DNA from: JAOACQ01 sp049968515
GTDB lineage: Bacteria > Spirochaetota > Brevinematia > Brevinematales > JAOACQ01
Length of the DNA stretch: 64,000 nt
Assembly (NCBI GenBank): GCA_049968515.1
Contig: JBMFQR010000004.1
Location: 1-64,000 of the forward strand
Direction: 5' to 3'
Shown: positions 43,032 to 52,620 of the stretch, one piece after another
Layout: each line of letters starts with the position of its first letter
How positions within the stretch are numbered: position 1 is the stretch's first letter
The notes under the pieces: generated by a model
Databases searched by the model: none
Told to the model about the DNA's origin: nothing
The model's input: the letters and a program-made list of their open reading frames with translations, nothing else
Position numbers and translations under genes: made by a program

Positions 43032-44236
43032 AAAAATCCCATTTAATTTTCGGGTTTTTCTTTTTTTCTCTTTTTGTTTTTTTAACGATTATTAGATATT
43101 TAAACCCCCTGAGAAAAAAATTATGCTGGATTGTTTTACTATGCCAGAATGGAGTGTTAGAAGCCTGATTTCTTCTTACTACACAAACTATATCAACAGG
43201 TTCAAAAAATTTTGTTAATCTTTCATAAATCTTAAAACCTACTGGAACGAATATTCCCCTTTGCCCACTGATCTCCTATCAGCCAGCCTAAAACTTTGTT
43301 AGTTTTTAGTACTCTATGGCATTCCTTCATTACTTTTTCAAGTTCATCATAAAATTTTTCATCAAGTGCAGATATATGTCCAATGTTGTCGGGATGTTCG
43401 TTGTATTTTATGTTATCTCCATAGGGTGAATCTATAAAAATCATATCGACTGTCTCATCCTCCAGCGGTAAACTTCTTGCATCACATTGTTTAATATCAT
43501 CTCTGGTAGGTTTTATATCAAAGGCAATACAATTTCTTTGCTCTTCTTTACAAACATCGATAGTTGTCCCGCTACCAGCCATAGGATCTAAAATGGTATC
43601 CCCGGGTTTTGTGTATCTATGAATCATATTGTAGATTATGAAGGCTGGGGTTACACACGGATATTTATTATTTCCTTTCGGTGTATCACCATAGCTTTGC
43701 TTTGGATAATCCCAGAGAGTGGTGGAAAAAATTATAGGTCTATATTCTTCATCAATAATTTGTTCTTTTGTTAAGTTTTTCTTTTCTACTATTTTTCCCG
43801 AAAGAGCGTCTATTATAAGTGCACATCCCTTTTCAGTAAAGATATTTCTCCAAGAAATATTATATGTTTTAAAAAACTTATCTGCATTTTCAAGCTTTTT
43901 TAGAGTGTCCGATAACTTAACCTTAACAAGGTAAGGATATTTACCATTGAACAAATCTGTGTTTTTATCATAGAATCCGTCTGATGTAGCTTCAAACACT
44001 CCAAACAACTCGTCAGTGTCTAAATTGTATAAAAAAACAAAATCTCCTTTTTTAATGCTTAATATTTTGCTTCCATAAATTTTACTGGTACAAAAGGTAA
44101 GGGTTTTAAGGCATTCATTCTGACTTTTATTAGTGCAGGCAAGAATAAACCCTTTTTCCTTTTTGCTTTTGGTTTTTTCTTTTGAAATCTGCGAGCTACT
44201 ATCTATATAATTCTCTCTTGATTTTGTAAGAAACAT
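43018..44236 (-). pseudogene. DCD-domain DNA methyltransferase, frameshifted near its end
   Basis: The uninterrupted frame (43232-44236, 334 residues) begins with a DCD-like PUA-fold domain (about 28-118: GFILACTNKSQNECLKTLTF, FLYNLDTDELFGVFEATSDG). A DNA methylase domain follows with motif I DPMAGSGTT (217-225) and motif IV DSPYGD (269-274), preceded by WDYPKQSYGDTPKG. After GWLIGDQWAK the frame ends early. Removing one G from GGGG (43256-43259) restores IFVPVGFKIYERLTKFFEP and later NFFLRGFKYLIIVKK, the usual C-terminus, to a stop at 43018. The DCD domain could read modified bases. The gene lies upstream of the endonuclease gene. Confidence 0.8.
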
Positions 44237-44378
44237 ATTTTGCTCCGATGTTTTTTATCATTCAGCAAGTATTATTATTAAAGCAGAAATTACAAAAGAC
44301 AACAAAATGTGCAAATATAAATTGTCGTTCCAAGTCAATATTTGGAGTAGTTTCTCCAAGAAAGAGTTGAAGCATTTT

Positions 44379-44418
44379 AACCTCCAGATATTTTCGGCAT
44401 AGAGGGAGGTTTTCTTTT
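44379..44418 (+). terminator. Intrinsic terminator with no known upstream gene on this strand
   Basis: AACCTCC (44379-44385) pairs with GGAGGTT (44405-44411), followed by TTTCTTTT on the plus strand. The only genes to the left are on the minus strand, so it may end an unannotated short RNA. Confidence 0.5.
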
Positions 44419-44530
44419 ATCCAGCTTTTCTACTTTTAAACTTTGAGTTGTATTTCCACTCTAATTATTGTAACGACAAACAAATCACCTTTCCCAGGAT
44501 GTGTAGAAAGATAAGTTATCTTTAAAAATT

Positions 44531-44559
44531 TTGAGAAATTTTGCTTTTTATTTCATAAT
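44531..44559 (+). promoter_or_regulatory. Promoter of lysS
   Basis: TTGAGA (44531-44536) and CATAAT (44554-44559) with a 17-base spacer, 35 bases before the start codon. Confidence 0.55.
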
Positions 44560-44594
44560 ATTTTTTAATCTTAACGCTAAATGCAGGAGATGTT

Positions 44595-46076
44595 ATGGAA
44601 GAAAGGAAAGATTTTGATCTTTCTGATGAAAGACAATCGAGATTGAGAAAATTATCTATCTGGAGAGAGAAAGGTATAAATCCTTATCCCAATTTTTACA
44701 GGCCAGAGAATTATTCCACTGACATAAAAGAAAGGTTTGTAAAAGAAGGTGAAAAGGAATTTGATGTTAATATTGCCGGTAGAATTATTCTTTTAAGGGA
44801 TTTTGGCAAAGCTATCTTTGCCACATTGAAGGACTTTAAGGGGACAATTCAGATTTATGCAAGAAAGGATGTAATTGGAGATGAAAAGCTTGAGGAATTC
44901 AAGCTACTTGACATAGGTGACATTATAGGTGTCAGGGGAAGTGTGTTCAGAACGCATAAAGGAGAAATTACTGTTCTGGTGAAAGAGTTCACGTTGCTTT
45001 CCAAGTCTTTGCTTGGCTTACCAGAAAAGTGGCATGGTCTTACGGATGTGGAGACACGCTATAGACAGAGATATCTTGACCTTATTGTCAATGATAAGGT
45101 GAGAGAAGATTTTGCCACAAGATTTAAAATTATTGCATATATAAGAAACTTTTTGAGTAAGAAGGGCTTTGTAGAGGTTGAAACACCGATGATGCAGACT
45201 ATTCCCGGCGGGGCAACTGCAAGGCCATTCGTAACTCATCATAATGCTCTTGATATTGACCTTTATTTGAGGATCGCACCTGAGCTTTATTTAAAAAGGC
45301 TTATAGTTGGGGGATTTGAAAAGGTTTTTGAGTTGAACAGAAATTTTAGAAATGAGGGCATAGATACAAAGCACAATCCAGAATTTACAATGCTTGAGCT
45401 TTATCAGGCTTATGCTGACTACAACGATATGATTTTAATTTTTGAGGAATTGATGAAAACTCTTTCCATTGAGATAAAGAGTAAGACAGAAATTGAATAT
45501 CAGGGTCAAACTCTTGATTTCAGCAAATGGAATAAGATAAAGTATGTGGATGCTTTAAAAACTTATGCAAATATAGATGTAAGTGATATAAAAACTCCTG
45601 AAGATGCAAGAAATTTAGCAGCTCTGAAGGGGTACAGCAATTTTCAGGGGTTTGAGGGAAAGTGGGAGATAATAAGTCATTTGTTTGATGAGTATGTTGA
45701 GCCTCATCTTCAACAACCCACAATTGTTTATGAGTATCCTGCCGAGATTTCACCACTTGCAAAGTATAAGGAGGATAATCCAGAGTTTGTTGAGAGGTTT
45801 GAGGCTTATATTTGCGGGAGAGAGATTGCAAATGCCTTTTCCGAATTGAATGATCCTCTCGTTCAGGCAGAAAGATTTTTTGAACAGGCCAGAAAGAAGG
45901 CAGCAGGGGATGAAGAGGCAATGTATGTGGATGAAGATTATCTCAAGGCACTTGAGGTTGGAATGCCACCAACAGGAGGAATGGGCATAGGAATTGACAG
46001 GCTTGTAATGTTCTTTATAGATTCAAATTCTATTAGGGATACTATACTTTTTCCTACTCTTAAAACAAGGGATTGA
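44595..46076 (+). CDS. lysS: Lysyl-tRNA synthetase, class II
   Basis: 493 residues: an N-terminal OB-fold anticodon-binding domain (about 60-165) and a class II catalytic core. Motif 1 (PMMQTIPGGATARPF), motif 2 (FRNEGIDTKHNPEFTMLE) and motif 3 (GMGIGIDRLVM) are all present. GGAG lies seven bases before the ATG. dapL follows after nine bases. Confidence 0.97.
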   Translation: MEERKDFDLSDERQSRLRKLSIWREKGINPYPNFYRPENYSTDIKERFVKEGEKEFDVNIAGRIILLRDFGKAIFATLKDFKGTIQIYARKDVIGDEKLEEFKLLDIGDIIGVRGSVFRTHKGEITVLVKEFTLLSKSLLGLPEKWHGLTDVETRYRQRYLDLIVNDKVREDFATRFKIIAYIRNFLSKKGFVEVETPMMQTIPGGATARPFVTHHNALDIDLYLRIAPELYLKRLIVGGFEKVFELNRNFRNEGIDTKHNPEFTMLELYQAYADYNDMILIFEELMKTLSIEIKSKTEIEYQGQTLDFSKWNKIKYVDALKTYANIDVSDIKTPEDARNLAALKGYSNFQGFEGKWEIISHLFDEYVEPHLQQPTIVYEYPAEISPLAKYKEDNPEFVERFEAYICGREIANAFSELNDPLVQAERFFEQARKKAAGDEEAMYVDEDYLKALEVGMPPTGGMGIGIDRLVMFFIDSNSIRDTILFPTLKTRD

Positions 46077-46085
46077 GGAGAATTT

Positions 46086-47315
46086 ATGGCATTTATAAAT
46101 GAAAATTTTTTAAAGTTGAACAGAAACTATCTTTTTGCCGAGGTGTCTAATAGGGTTAAAAAATATCTGGAGAAGAATCCTAATGCAAAGATAATAAGAT
46201 TGGGTATAGGTGATGTTACTGAGCCGCTTACTCATTCGGTTATTGCTGAATTAAAAAATGCTGTAGAAGAAATGAGCAAAAGAGAGACCTTTCAGGGTTA
46301 TCCGCCATATGAGGGTTATGATTTTTTAAGAAAGGCAATTGCTGAATTTGATTTCAAAAGGAGAGGAATTGATATTAAGCCGGAAGAGATTTATATTTCC
46401 ACTGGTGCTAAAGAGGATACTGCAAATATACAGGAGATATTTTCGATTGATAGCAGGGTTGCCATACCCGATCCTGTTTATCCAGTCTATGTTGACAGCA
46501 ATGTTATGGCTGGCAGGGCAGGTATCCAGAAAAATGGAAGATATGAGGGCATAGAGTATTTACCGTGTACAGTGGAGAACGATTTTTTACCCTCTTTGCC
46601 AGAAAAGAAGGTAGATATAATTTACCTTTGTTTTCCAAACAATCCTACCGGTCAGGTAATTACGAAGGATGAACTAAAAAAGTGGGTGGAGTATGCTGTT
46701 GAAAATGAAGCAATAATACTATTTGATGCTGCTTACGAAGCCTATGTGAGAGAGGAAAACATACCTAAAACTATCTTTGAGATTGAAGGTGCAAGAAAGG
46801 TGGCAATTGAATTTAGAAGCCTTTCCAAAACTGCTGGTTTTACCGGGACAAGATGTTCATATACAATTATACCTGAAGAAGTTTGCCTTAAGGACAGAAG
46901 GGGCAATAAATACCCGGCTGGAGAATTGTGGCTTAGAAGGCAATCAACAAAGTTTAATGGGGTAGCATATATTATTCAGAAGGGTGCTTATGGGGTATTT
47001 ACAGAGAAGGGGCAGGAAGAGATAAAAAAGCTTATCTCTTACTACCTTGAAAATGCAAGGATTATAAGAGAGGGGATTGAGGCTCTCGGATTGAAGTATA
47101 CTGGTGGGGTAAATTCTCCTTACATCTGGTTTATGATTCCTCAGGGTTTTAACTCGTGGGAGTTTTTTGACTATCTTCTCGAAAGATGTAACATTGTTTC
47201 CACTCCGGGAAGTGGATTTGGCAGATGTGGAGAAGGTTATATCAGGCTTTCTGCCTTCGGAAAAAGGGAAGATATTGTCGAAGCAGTCGATAGGTTAAAA
47301 AAGCTTGAGATTTAA
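46086..47315 (+). CDS. dapL: LL-diaminopimelate aminotransferase
   Basis: 409 residues, a PLP-dependent class I/II aminotransferase that converts tetrahydrodipicolinate directly to LL-diaminopimelate for lysine and peptidoglycan. The PLP Lys is in SLSKTAGFTGTR, and LGIGDVTEPL at the N-terminus, FPNNPTGQ and GFGRCGEGYIRLSAFG are typical of DapL. Its presence next to lysS links lysine supply and charging. The route is known in Chlamydiae, spirochaetes, plants and others. Confidence 0.93.
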   Translation: MAFINENFLKLNRNYLFAEVSNRVKKYLEKNPNAKIIRLGIGDVTEPLTHSVIAELKNAVEEMSKRETFQGYPPYEGYDFLRKAIAEFDFKRRGIDIKPEEIYISTGAKEDTANIQEIFSIDSRVAIPDPVYPVYVDSNVMAGRAGIQKNGRYEGIEYLPCTVENDFLPSLPEKKVDIIYLCFPNNPTGQVITKDELKKWVEYAVENEAIILFDAAYEAYVREENIPKTIFEIEGARKVAIEFRSLSKTAGFTGTRCSYTIIPEEVCLKDRRGNKYPAGELWLRRQSTKFNGVAYIIQKGAYGVFTEKGQEEIKKLISYYLENARIIREGIEALGLKYTGGVNSPYIWFMIPQGFNSWEFFDYLLERCNIVSTPGSGFGRCGEGYIRLSAFGKREDIVEAVDRLKKLEI

Positions 47316-47357
47316 CCTAATAAGCTCAAATGAAATTTTGCTATTTATTCAAGGGGT

Positions 47358-47786
47358 TTATAGCTTGTAAAGCTCGGCTGATGATATTGTCTTAACGTTG
47401 TTTTTCTTTAGTTTTTCCAGAACATCATCAGGGTTGTCAAACCTGAATATCAATATTGCCTTGTTCGGGATTTTTGCCAGAAAGGCGTACATATATTCTA
47501 CGTTAATAGAATTTTCGTTGAAAATTTTTAGTATCTCTGCAAGACCACCGGGTTTGTCATCAATTTCTATTGCTATCACATCGGTGGAAGAAACTGTAAA
47601 TTTGTTATCCTTTAGAATTGAAATTGCCAGATCAGGTTCATTTACAATCAACCTTAATATTCCAAAATCGGATGTATCGGCAACAGATAGTGCCCTAATG
47701 TTGATATTGTTTCTTCCGAGAAGATCACATACATCATATAGCCTTCCAGCCTTATTCTCTAAAAAAACAGAAACTTGTTTTACCAT
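47358..47786 (-). CDS. Tandem ACT-domain protein
   Basis: 142 residues made of two ACT domains (about 1-68 and 70-142; VSVFLENKAGRLYDVCDLLG and IEIDDKPGGLAEILKIFNEN). Such proteins bind amino acids and commonly follow phenylacetate-CoA ligase genes, as here (gap 13 bases). It may be regulatory. GGAGG lies six bases before the ATG. Confidence 0.88.
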   Translation of the reverse strand: MVKQVSVFLENKAGRLYDVCDLLGRNNINIRALSVADTSDFGILRLIVNEPDLAISILKDNKFTVSSTDVIAIEIDDKPGGLAEILKIFNENSINVEYMYAFLAKIPNKAILIFRFDNPDDVLEKLKKNNVKTISSAELYKL

Positions 47787-47799
47787 AGCTTGCCTCCTG

Positions 47800-49119
47800 T
47801 TAAATTTTTCGATTGTCTATTATTCTTTTTGCTTTTCCCTCACTTCTTTCAATCGTTCTGGGTTCTACAAGCTTTACATTTACAGATATGCCGAGAGTGC
47901 TTTCTATTTCATTCTGAATCTTTCTCTCTATCATTTCAAGTTTTTTAATTTCATCGGAGAAGACAGCTTCATTGACTTCTACCATTACTGTAAGGACATC
48001 AAGGTTGTGTTCCCTGTCCACAATAATTTGATAGTGTGGTGCAACCTCTTCTATGGAAACAAGGACCTCCTCTATCTGTGATGGAAATACATTTACTCCT
48101 CTTATTATAAGCATATCATCTGTTCTTCCCATTATCCTGTCAATTCGTGGGTGGGTTCTTCCGCATTTGCATTCTCCGGGGATTATTCTTGTCAGATCTC
48201 TTGTCCTGTATCTTATCAATGGGATTCCCTTTTTTGTTAGAGTTGTTATCACAAGCTCTCCTGTTTCTCCATCCTTTACTCTTTTGCCTGTAGCAGGGTC
48301 GATTATTTCAGGATAGAAGTGATCATCATAAATGTGCAATCCAGCCTGCTCAAGACATTCATTTGCCACACCCGGACCGATTATTTCCGAAAGCCCATAA
48401 ATATTTATTGCTTTGATGCCGAGCTTTTTTTCTATCTCATTTCTCATTCCTTCTGACCAGGGTTCGGCTCCAAAGACACCATATTTTATCTTGAGGTCAG
48501 AAATTTTTATTCCTTTCTTTTCTATTTCCTCTGCAAGGTAGAGGGAATAGGATGGTGTGCAGGTAATAATATCAGGGCCAAAATCCTGAAGAAGGAGAAT
48601 CTGCCTTGCAGTGTTCCCTCCTGAAACGGGGATTACTGTTGCTCCAATCCTTTCTGCTCCATAATGGATACCAAGCCCACCTGTGAAGAGTCCGTATCCA
48701 TAAGCATTCTGAATAATTGATCTCTTTGTGGCCCCTGACGCCACAAGGGAACGTGCCATAACCTCCGACCATATTGAAATATCGCCTTCAGTATATCCCA
48801 CAACAGTTGGTTTGCCTGTGGTTCCGCTTGAGGCGTGAATTCTCACTATGTTTTCCATAGGCACAGCGAAAAGTCCAAACGGGTAATTGTCTCTTAAGTC
48901 ATTCTTTGTGGTGAACGGAAGATTTACAATATCCTCGATTGAATTTATATCGTTTGGATGAATGCCCATTTCTTTAAACTTCTTATTGTAAAATGGTACA
49001 TTCTCATAAACATACCATACCTGTTCTTTCAGTCTATAGCTTTGAAGGGATTTCCTTATATCCCTTTGCATCGTCTCCATTTCTATATTCCAGATGGGAT
49101 AGGGAAACTCTTTTGACAT
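47800..49119 (-). CDS. paaK: Phenylacetate-CoA ligase
   Basis: 439 residues, an AMP-forming acyl-CoA ligase of the ANL superfamily. Motifs seen: the P-loop SSGTTGKPTVVGY (about 97-109), the YGLSEIIGPG nucleotide segment and RTHPRIDRIMGRTDD before the C-terminal subdomain. It activates phenylacetate or related aryl acids, often made from aromatic amino acids by 2-oxoacid oxidoreductases. The ATG at 49119 has GGAGG six bases upstream; a longer frame to 49140 does not. No catabolic paa genes are nearby, so amino acid or arylacid metabolism is more likely. Confidence 0.92.
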   Translation of the reverse strand: MSKEFPYPIWNIEMETMQRDIRKSLQSYRLKEQVWYVYENVPFYNKKFKEMGIHPNDINSIEDIVNLPFTTKNDLRDNYPFGLFAVPMENIVRIHASSGTTGKPTVVGYTEGDISIWSEVMARSLVASGATKRSIIQNAYGYGLFTGGLGIHYGAERIGATVIPVSGGNTARQILLLQDFGPDIITCTPSYSLYLAEEIEKKGIKISDLKIKYGVFGAEPWSEGMRNEIEKKLGIKAINIYGLSEIIGPGVANECLEQAGLHIYDDHFYPEIIDPATGKRVKDGETGELVITTLTKKGIPLIRYRTRDLTRIIPGECKCGRTHPRIDRIMGRTDDMLIIRGVNVFPSQIEEVLVSIEEVAPHYQIIVDREHNLDVLTVMVEVNEAVFSDEIKKLEMIERKIQNEIESTLGISVNVKLVEPRTIERSEGKAKRIIDNRKI

Positions 49120-49228
49120 ATGAAACCTCCAACTAAACATTATAATTAAGTATCAAAAAAAGTCAATTTAATTTTCTTTCCAGAAAACAAGAGATATGAA
49201 CATTATAATAGCTTTTTCAACTCAAGTT

Positions 49229-49894
49229 TTAAGACTGACATTCGTCCGGATAATGATGCTTTATTACCTTACCTTCAGAAATATAAACCACATCTTCACA
49301 TATATTTGAGGTTATATCAGCAATCTTTTCAAGGTTTCTTGCTATTCTCAATAAGTGTAAGGATGGCTCTATTGTTTTTGGGTCAGAGCTCATAAATGAG
49401 ATGAGTTCCCTTAATATCTGATCCCTGAGATCATCAACAATATCATCCTTTTTTAATACCTCATAGGCCAGACATACATCCTCATTTATAAAAGAATATA
49501 TACTATCATCAATCATCTTTAGTGTTTCCTCTGTCATTCGTGGAATATCAATATAAGGCTTTATTTTTGGTTTTCCTATGAGTTCAATTGCACTTTCTGC
49601 AATATTGACAGCCTTATCTCCCATCCTTTCAATGTCAGAGACCATTTTTGAAATCATCATCACTATTCTCAACTCTTTTGCTTCTGGTTGATATAATGCA
49701 ATTAATGCAATGCACTCTTCCTCAACGGCTATTTCTTCCTCATTTGCTTTTGGTTCTAATTCTGTTATTACTTCTCTCGCTAAAGACTCATCTTCATTCA
49801 AAAGACTATCTATTGACTTTCTTATCATTTCCTTAATCAAGGATACATAAGAAAGCATTCTCTTTTTTAAGGAATTCAACCTGTCTTCTAACAT
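49229..49894 (-). CDS. phoU: Phosphate transport regulator PhoU
   Basis: 221 residues, two three-helix bundles with repeated metal-binding motifs (EPKANEEEIAVEEECIALIA, then a second set near residue 170 with ARNLEKIADI). PhoU restrains PstSCAB transport and Pho signalling when phosphate is sufficient. It ends the pst operon; no phoR or phoB is in the window. Confidence 0.94.
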   Translation of the reverse strand: MLEDRLNSLKKRMLSYVSLIKEMIRKSIDSLLNEDESLAREVITELEPKANEEEIAVEEECIALIALYQPEAKELRIVMMISKMVSDIERMGDKAVNIAESAIELIGKPKIKPYIDIPRMTEETLKMIDDSIYSFINEDVCLAYEVLKKDDIVDDLRDQILRELISFMSSDPKTIEPSLHLLRIARNLEKIADITSNICEDVVYISEGKVIKHHYPDECQS

Positions 49895-49994
49895 TTTGTG
49901 TTTTCCTCCTGTCTTTCCTGATTATAGCTTTGGACTTCTTTTGTGTCAAAAACTCAGGATTATTATATAACAAAAAAAGTTCAAATTCAATAGT

Positions 49995-50765
49995 TTATCC
50001 AAATTTTCCTCCAAGATATTCTTCTGTCCTTTTATCTGAAGGAACTGTAAATACTTTTTCAGTCGGGCCATATTCTATCAATTCACCGAGATACATAAAA
50101 GCAGTATAGTTTGATACTCTACCAGCCTGTCCTATATTGTGGGTAACTAAGATTATTGTTACATTTTTCTTTAGCTCTACAATAAGTTCTTCGATGTGAG
50201 CCGTGGATTTTGGGTCAAGGGAAGAGGTTGGCTCATCAAGCAGAAGAACCTCCGGGTGAAGAGCAAGAGCCCTTGCAATACAGAGCCTTTGCTGTTGTCC
50301 GCCAGAAAGGAATGTTCCCTTCTTGAAAAGCTTGTCTTTTACCTCATTCCATAGCCCTGCCTTTTTTAATGAATCTTCTACTATTTCATCTGCCTCGGAT
50401 TTTTTTAGACTGACACCATTAAGCTTGTAACCGGCTATTACATTGTCATAAACGCTCATATTGGGAAAGGGATTTGGTTTCTGAAAGACCATACCTGTTT
50501 TCCTTCTCACAAGCATCGGATTTAAAGAAAGTAAGTCTTCACCATGTAATAAAATTTTCCCCTCAACTTTTGTACCCGGAATGAGCTCGTGCATTCTATT
50601 GAAGCATCTTATCATCGTGGATTTACCGCAACCAGATGGTCCCATTATTGCATGAACCTGATTCTGGTAAAATTCTATTGAAACATTGCTCAATGCTTTA
50701 AAATCTCCATAGTAGACATTGAGGTTTTCCACTTTTAAGATAGTATTCAAAACTTGACCTTCCAT
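49995..50765 (-). CDS. pstB: Phosphate ABC transporter ATPase PstB
   Basis: 256 residues with Walker A GPSGCGKST, signature LSGGQQQRL, Walker B LLLDEPTSSLD and the PstB-specific Q-loop region FQKPNPFPNMSVYDNV. It powers phosphate import through PstA and PstC. The ATG at 50765 overlaps the end of pstA by 19 bases. Confidence 0.96.
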   Translation of the reverse strand: MEGQVLNTILKVENLNVYYGDFKALSNVSIEFYQNQVHAIMGPSGCGKSTMIRCFNRMHELIPGTKVEGKILLHGEDLLSLNPMLVRRKTGMVFQKPNPFPNMSVYDNVIAGYKLNGVSLKKSEADEIVEDSLKKAGLWNEVKDKLFKKGTFLSGGQQQRLCIARALALHPEVLLLDEPTSSLDPKSTAHIEELIVELKKNVTIILVTHNIGQAGRVSNYTAFMYLGELIEYGPTEKVFTVPSDKRTEEYLGGKFG

Positions 50766-51610
50766 TTCTTCATTACCACCTTTGATATAAAATTCATCAG
50801 CAGAACAAAGGAAACAAGCACAAGGGACGCTCCCCATGCAATATTTTGCCAGTCCTCATAAGGACTTGTTGCATATTTGAAAATTATATGAGGAATGGCT
50901 TCTACTGGTTTGAACAGACTTAACGAGAAAAACTGATTTCCGAATGCAGTAAAGAGCAGGGGAGCGGTTTCACCAATTATTCTTGCGATAGAGACGATAA
51001 TTCCAGTTACAATTCCACTTAATCCGCATGGGAGAACTACTCTTAAAACCACCTTGTAATAAGGTACACCTAAAGCAAATGCTGCCTCTTTTACACTGTA
51101 GGGAATGAGCTTCAGTGTTTCCTCTGTGTTTTTTATTGTGACAGGAAGCATCATTATGGCAAGAGCTATGCTTCCAGAGATTGCAGAGAATGTTTTCATT
51201 GGCATTACAACCCAGACGTAAACTACTATTCCAATGACTATCGAGGGAATACTTTGAAGTACATCAACAAAGAGCCTTACCAGTTCAGCTACTTTCGATT
51301 TATTTATTTCTGCAAGATATATTCCTGTGAGTATGCCCGGAGGTATTGATAAAATGCATGCAAAAATTACAATTATAAATGAACCAGCTATTGCATTAAG
51401 TATACCACCACCTTTTTCACCAGCAGGTCTTGGATTATGAATAAAGAGATCTATGTTTATGTTTGCAATACCTTTTTGGAAGATATAAAATAAGATAATT
51501 ATAACAGACAAAACTACAACGAGAGAGAGCAGAAAAATAAAGACAAAAAATATCTTCTCTTTAATAATATTCAGTATTATTTTCCTTTCCAGCTTTTTTC
51601 TTAAATTCAC
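50747..51610 (-). CDS. pstA: Phosphate ABC transporter permease PstA
   Basis: 287 residues with six membrane segments and an EAA-like loop (KEAAFALGVPYYKVVLRVVL). The GTG start directly follows the TAA of pstC, with GGAGG four bases upstream. Confidence 0.94.
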   Translation of the reverse strand: MNLRKKLERKIILNIIKEKIFFVFIFLLSLVVVLSVIIILFYIFQKGIANINIDLFIHNPRPAGEKGGGILNAIAGSFIIVIFACILSIPPGILTGIYLAEINKSKVAELVRLFVDVLQSIPSIVIGIVVYVWVVMPMKTFSAISGSIALAIMMLPVTIKNTEETLKLIPYSVKEAAFALGVPYYKVVLRVVLPCGLSGIVTGIIVSIARIIGETAPLLFTAFGNQFFSLSLFKPVEAIPHIIFKYATSPYEDWQNIAWGASLVLVSFVLLMNFISKVVMKKWKVKF

Positions 51611-52507
51611 TTAACCTCCTTTTATTGAAACCCTTTTTACAATAATTCTTCCTATAAAGGAAAAAAGAAAAGTTATCAAGAAAAGTATGAGACCGAGTTC
51701 TATAAGAGATGATACATATATGGTGTCTGTAGCCTCAGTAAATTCATTTGCGATAATACTTGCAATGGTGTGAGCCGGGCTGAAGATATTTTTAGGGAGG
51801 AAATAGGAATTTCCTATCACCATTGTTACAGCCATTGTTTCTCCAAGTGCTCTGCCTAAAGAAAGCAAAAAGCCAGCTATTATTCCTGAACTTGAGTATG
51901 GGACAATAACCTTTTTGATTACCTCATACTTTGTGGCGCCGAGAGAATAGGCAGCTTCTTTTAGTTCATTGGGCACCATACCAATAACCTCTTTGGAAGT
52001 AGAGGCAGCATATGGAATTATCATAAGAGTAAGTATTATTGAAGCTGTGAAAATACCCACTCCATAAGGAGTTGTGCCAATTTTAGTCTGAAGTGTCCTG
52101 ACAAGCGGTGAGAGTATAAATAGCCCCCACATTCCATAAATTATGGAAGGGATACCTGCAAGCAGTTCAAGTGAGGATGAAAGCAGATTTGATAGCCAGC
52201 CCGAAGGAAAGTATTCTGTGAGAAATATTGAAACAGAGAATGAAAATGGGATGGAGAGTAATAATGCAAGTATTGATGTCAGAATTGTCCCAATTATAAA
52301 TGGCAATGCTCCAAATTCTCCACTTACAGGATCCCATGTTGTTTTTGTAAAAAAAGCGAGCCCAAATTTTTTGATTGATGGGATGGAGAATAACAATAGA
52401 GAGATAAAGATCATCGAAATCAGAAAAAGAATAAAATAACCAAAAATAGATAAAACCTTTTCAAACCAGGCTGAGTCTGAAATCATATTCTTCAGTTTAT
52501 CTTTCAA
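51611..52507 (-). CDS. pstC: Phosphate ABC transporter permease PstC
   Basis: 298 residues with six membrane segments and EAA loop KEAAYSLGATKYEVIKKVIV. The start is TTG at 52507, with GAGG seven bases upstream; the first in-frame ATG (52486) has no ribosome site. Confidence 0.94.
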   Translation of the reverse strand: MKDKLKNMISDSAWFEKVLSIFGYFILFLISMIFISLLLFSIPSIKKFGLAFFTKTTWDPVSGEFGALPFIIGTILTSILALLLSIPFSFSVSIFLTEYFPSGWLSNLLSSSLELLAGIPSIIYGMWGLFILSPLVRTLQTKIGTTPYGVGIFTASIILTLMIIPYAASTSKEVIGMVPNELKEAAYSLGATKYEVIKKVIVPYSSSGIIAGFLLSLGRALGETMAVTMVIGNSYFLPKNIFSPAHTIASIIANEFTEATDTIYVSSLIELGLILFLITFLFSFIGRIIVKRVSIKGG

Positions 52508-52579
52508 TTCCCCACCTCACTCAACAACATACTAAGAGTATAAAAGCCTTTTGTTAACGAAAAAATAAGGAAATATTAA

Positions 52580-52614
52580 TTGTATCTGCAACTTGCTTGG
52601 CGTTGCAGATACAA
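52580..52614. terminator. Perfect 13-bp hairpin between pstS and pstC
   Basis: TTGTATCTGCAAC (52580-52592) is exactly inverted at 52602-52614 around a nine-base loop. It follows the pstS stop by six bases. It likely stabilises the pstS mRNA or cuts read-through into pstCAB. Confidence 0.85.
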
Positions 52615-52620
52615 GCATAT

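Larger units (their letters stand above)
44237..44594. other. 358-base gap before lysS with hairpins and a lysS promoter
   Basis: The gap holds a small hairpin (TTGGAG/CTCCAA, 44342-44347 with 44354-44359), a terminator-like hairpin (44379-44418) and the lysS promoter. I see no T-box (no specifier-type leader or antiterminator sequence) and no ORF with a ribosome site. The hairpin pair on the plus strand could be the 3' end of a small RNA. Confidence 0.5.

Noticed and set aside
42378..44236. Transposon or phage borders around the restriction-modification locus
   Set aside because: No integrase, transposase, direct repeat or tRNA attachment site was found flanking the locus.
44237..44594. T-box riboswitch upstream of lysS
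   Set aside because: No T-box consensus and no antiterminator arrangement; the terminator-like hairpin lies before the promoter of lysS.
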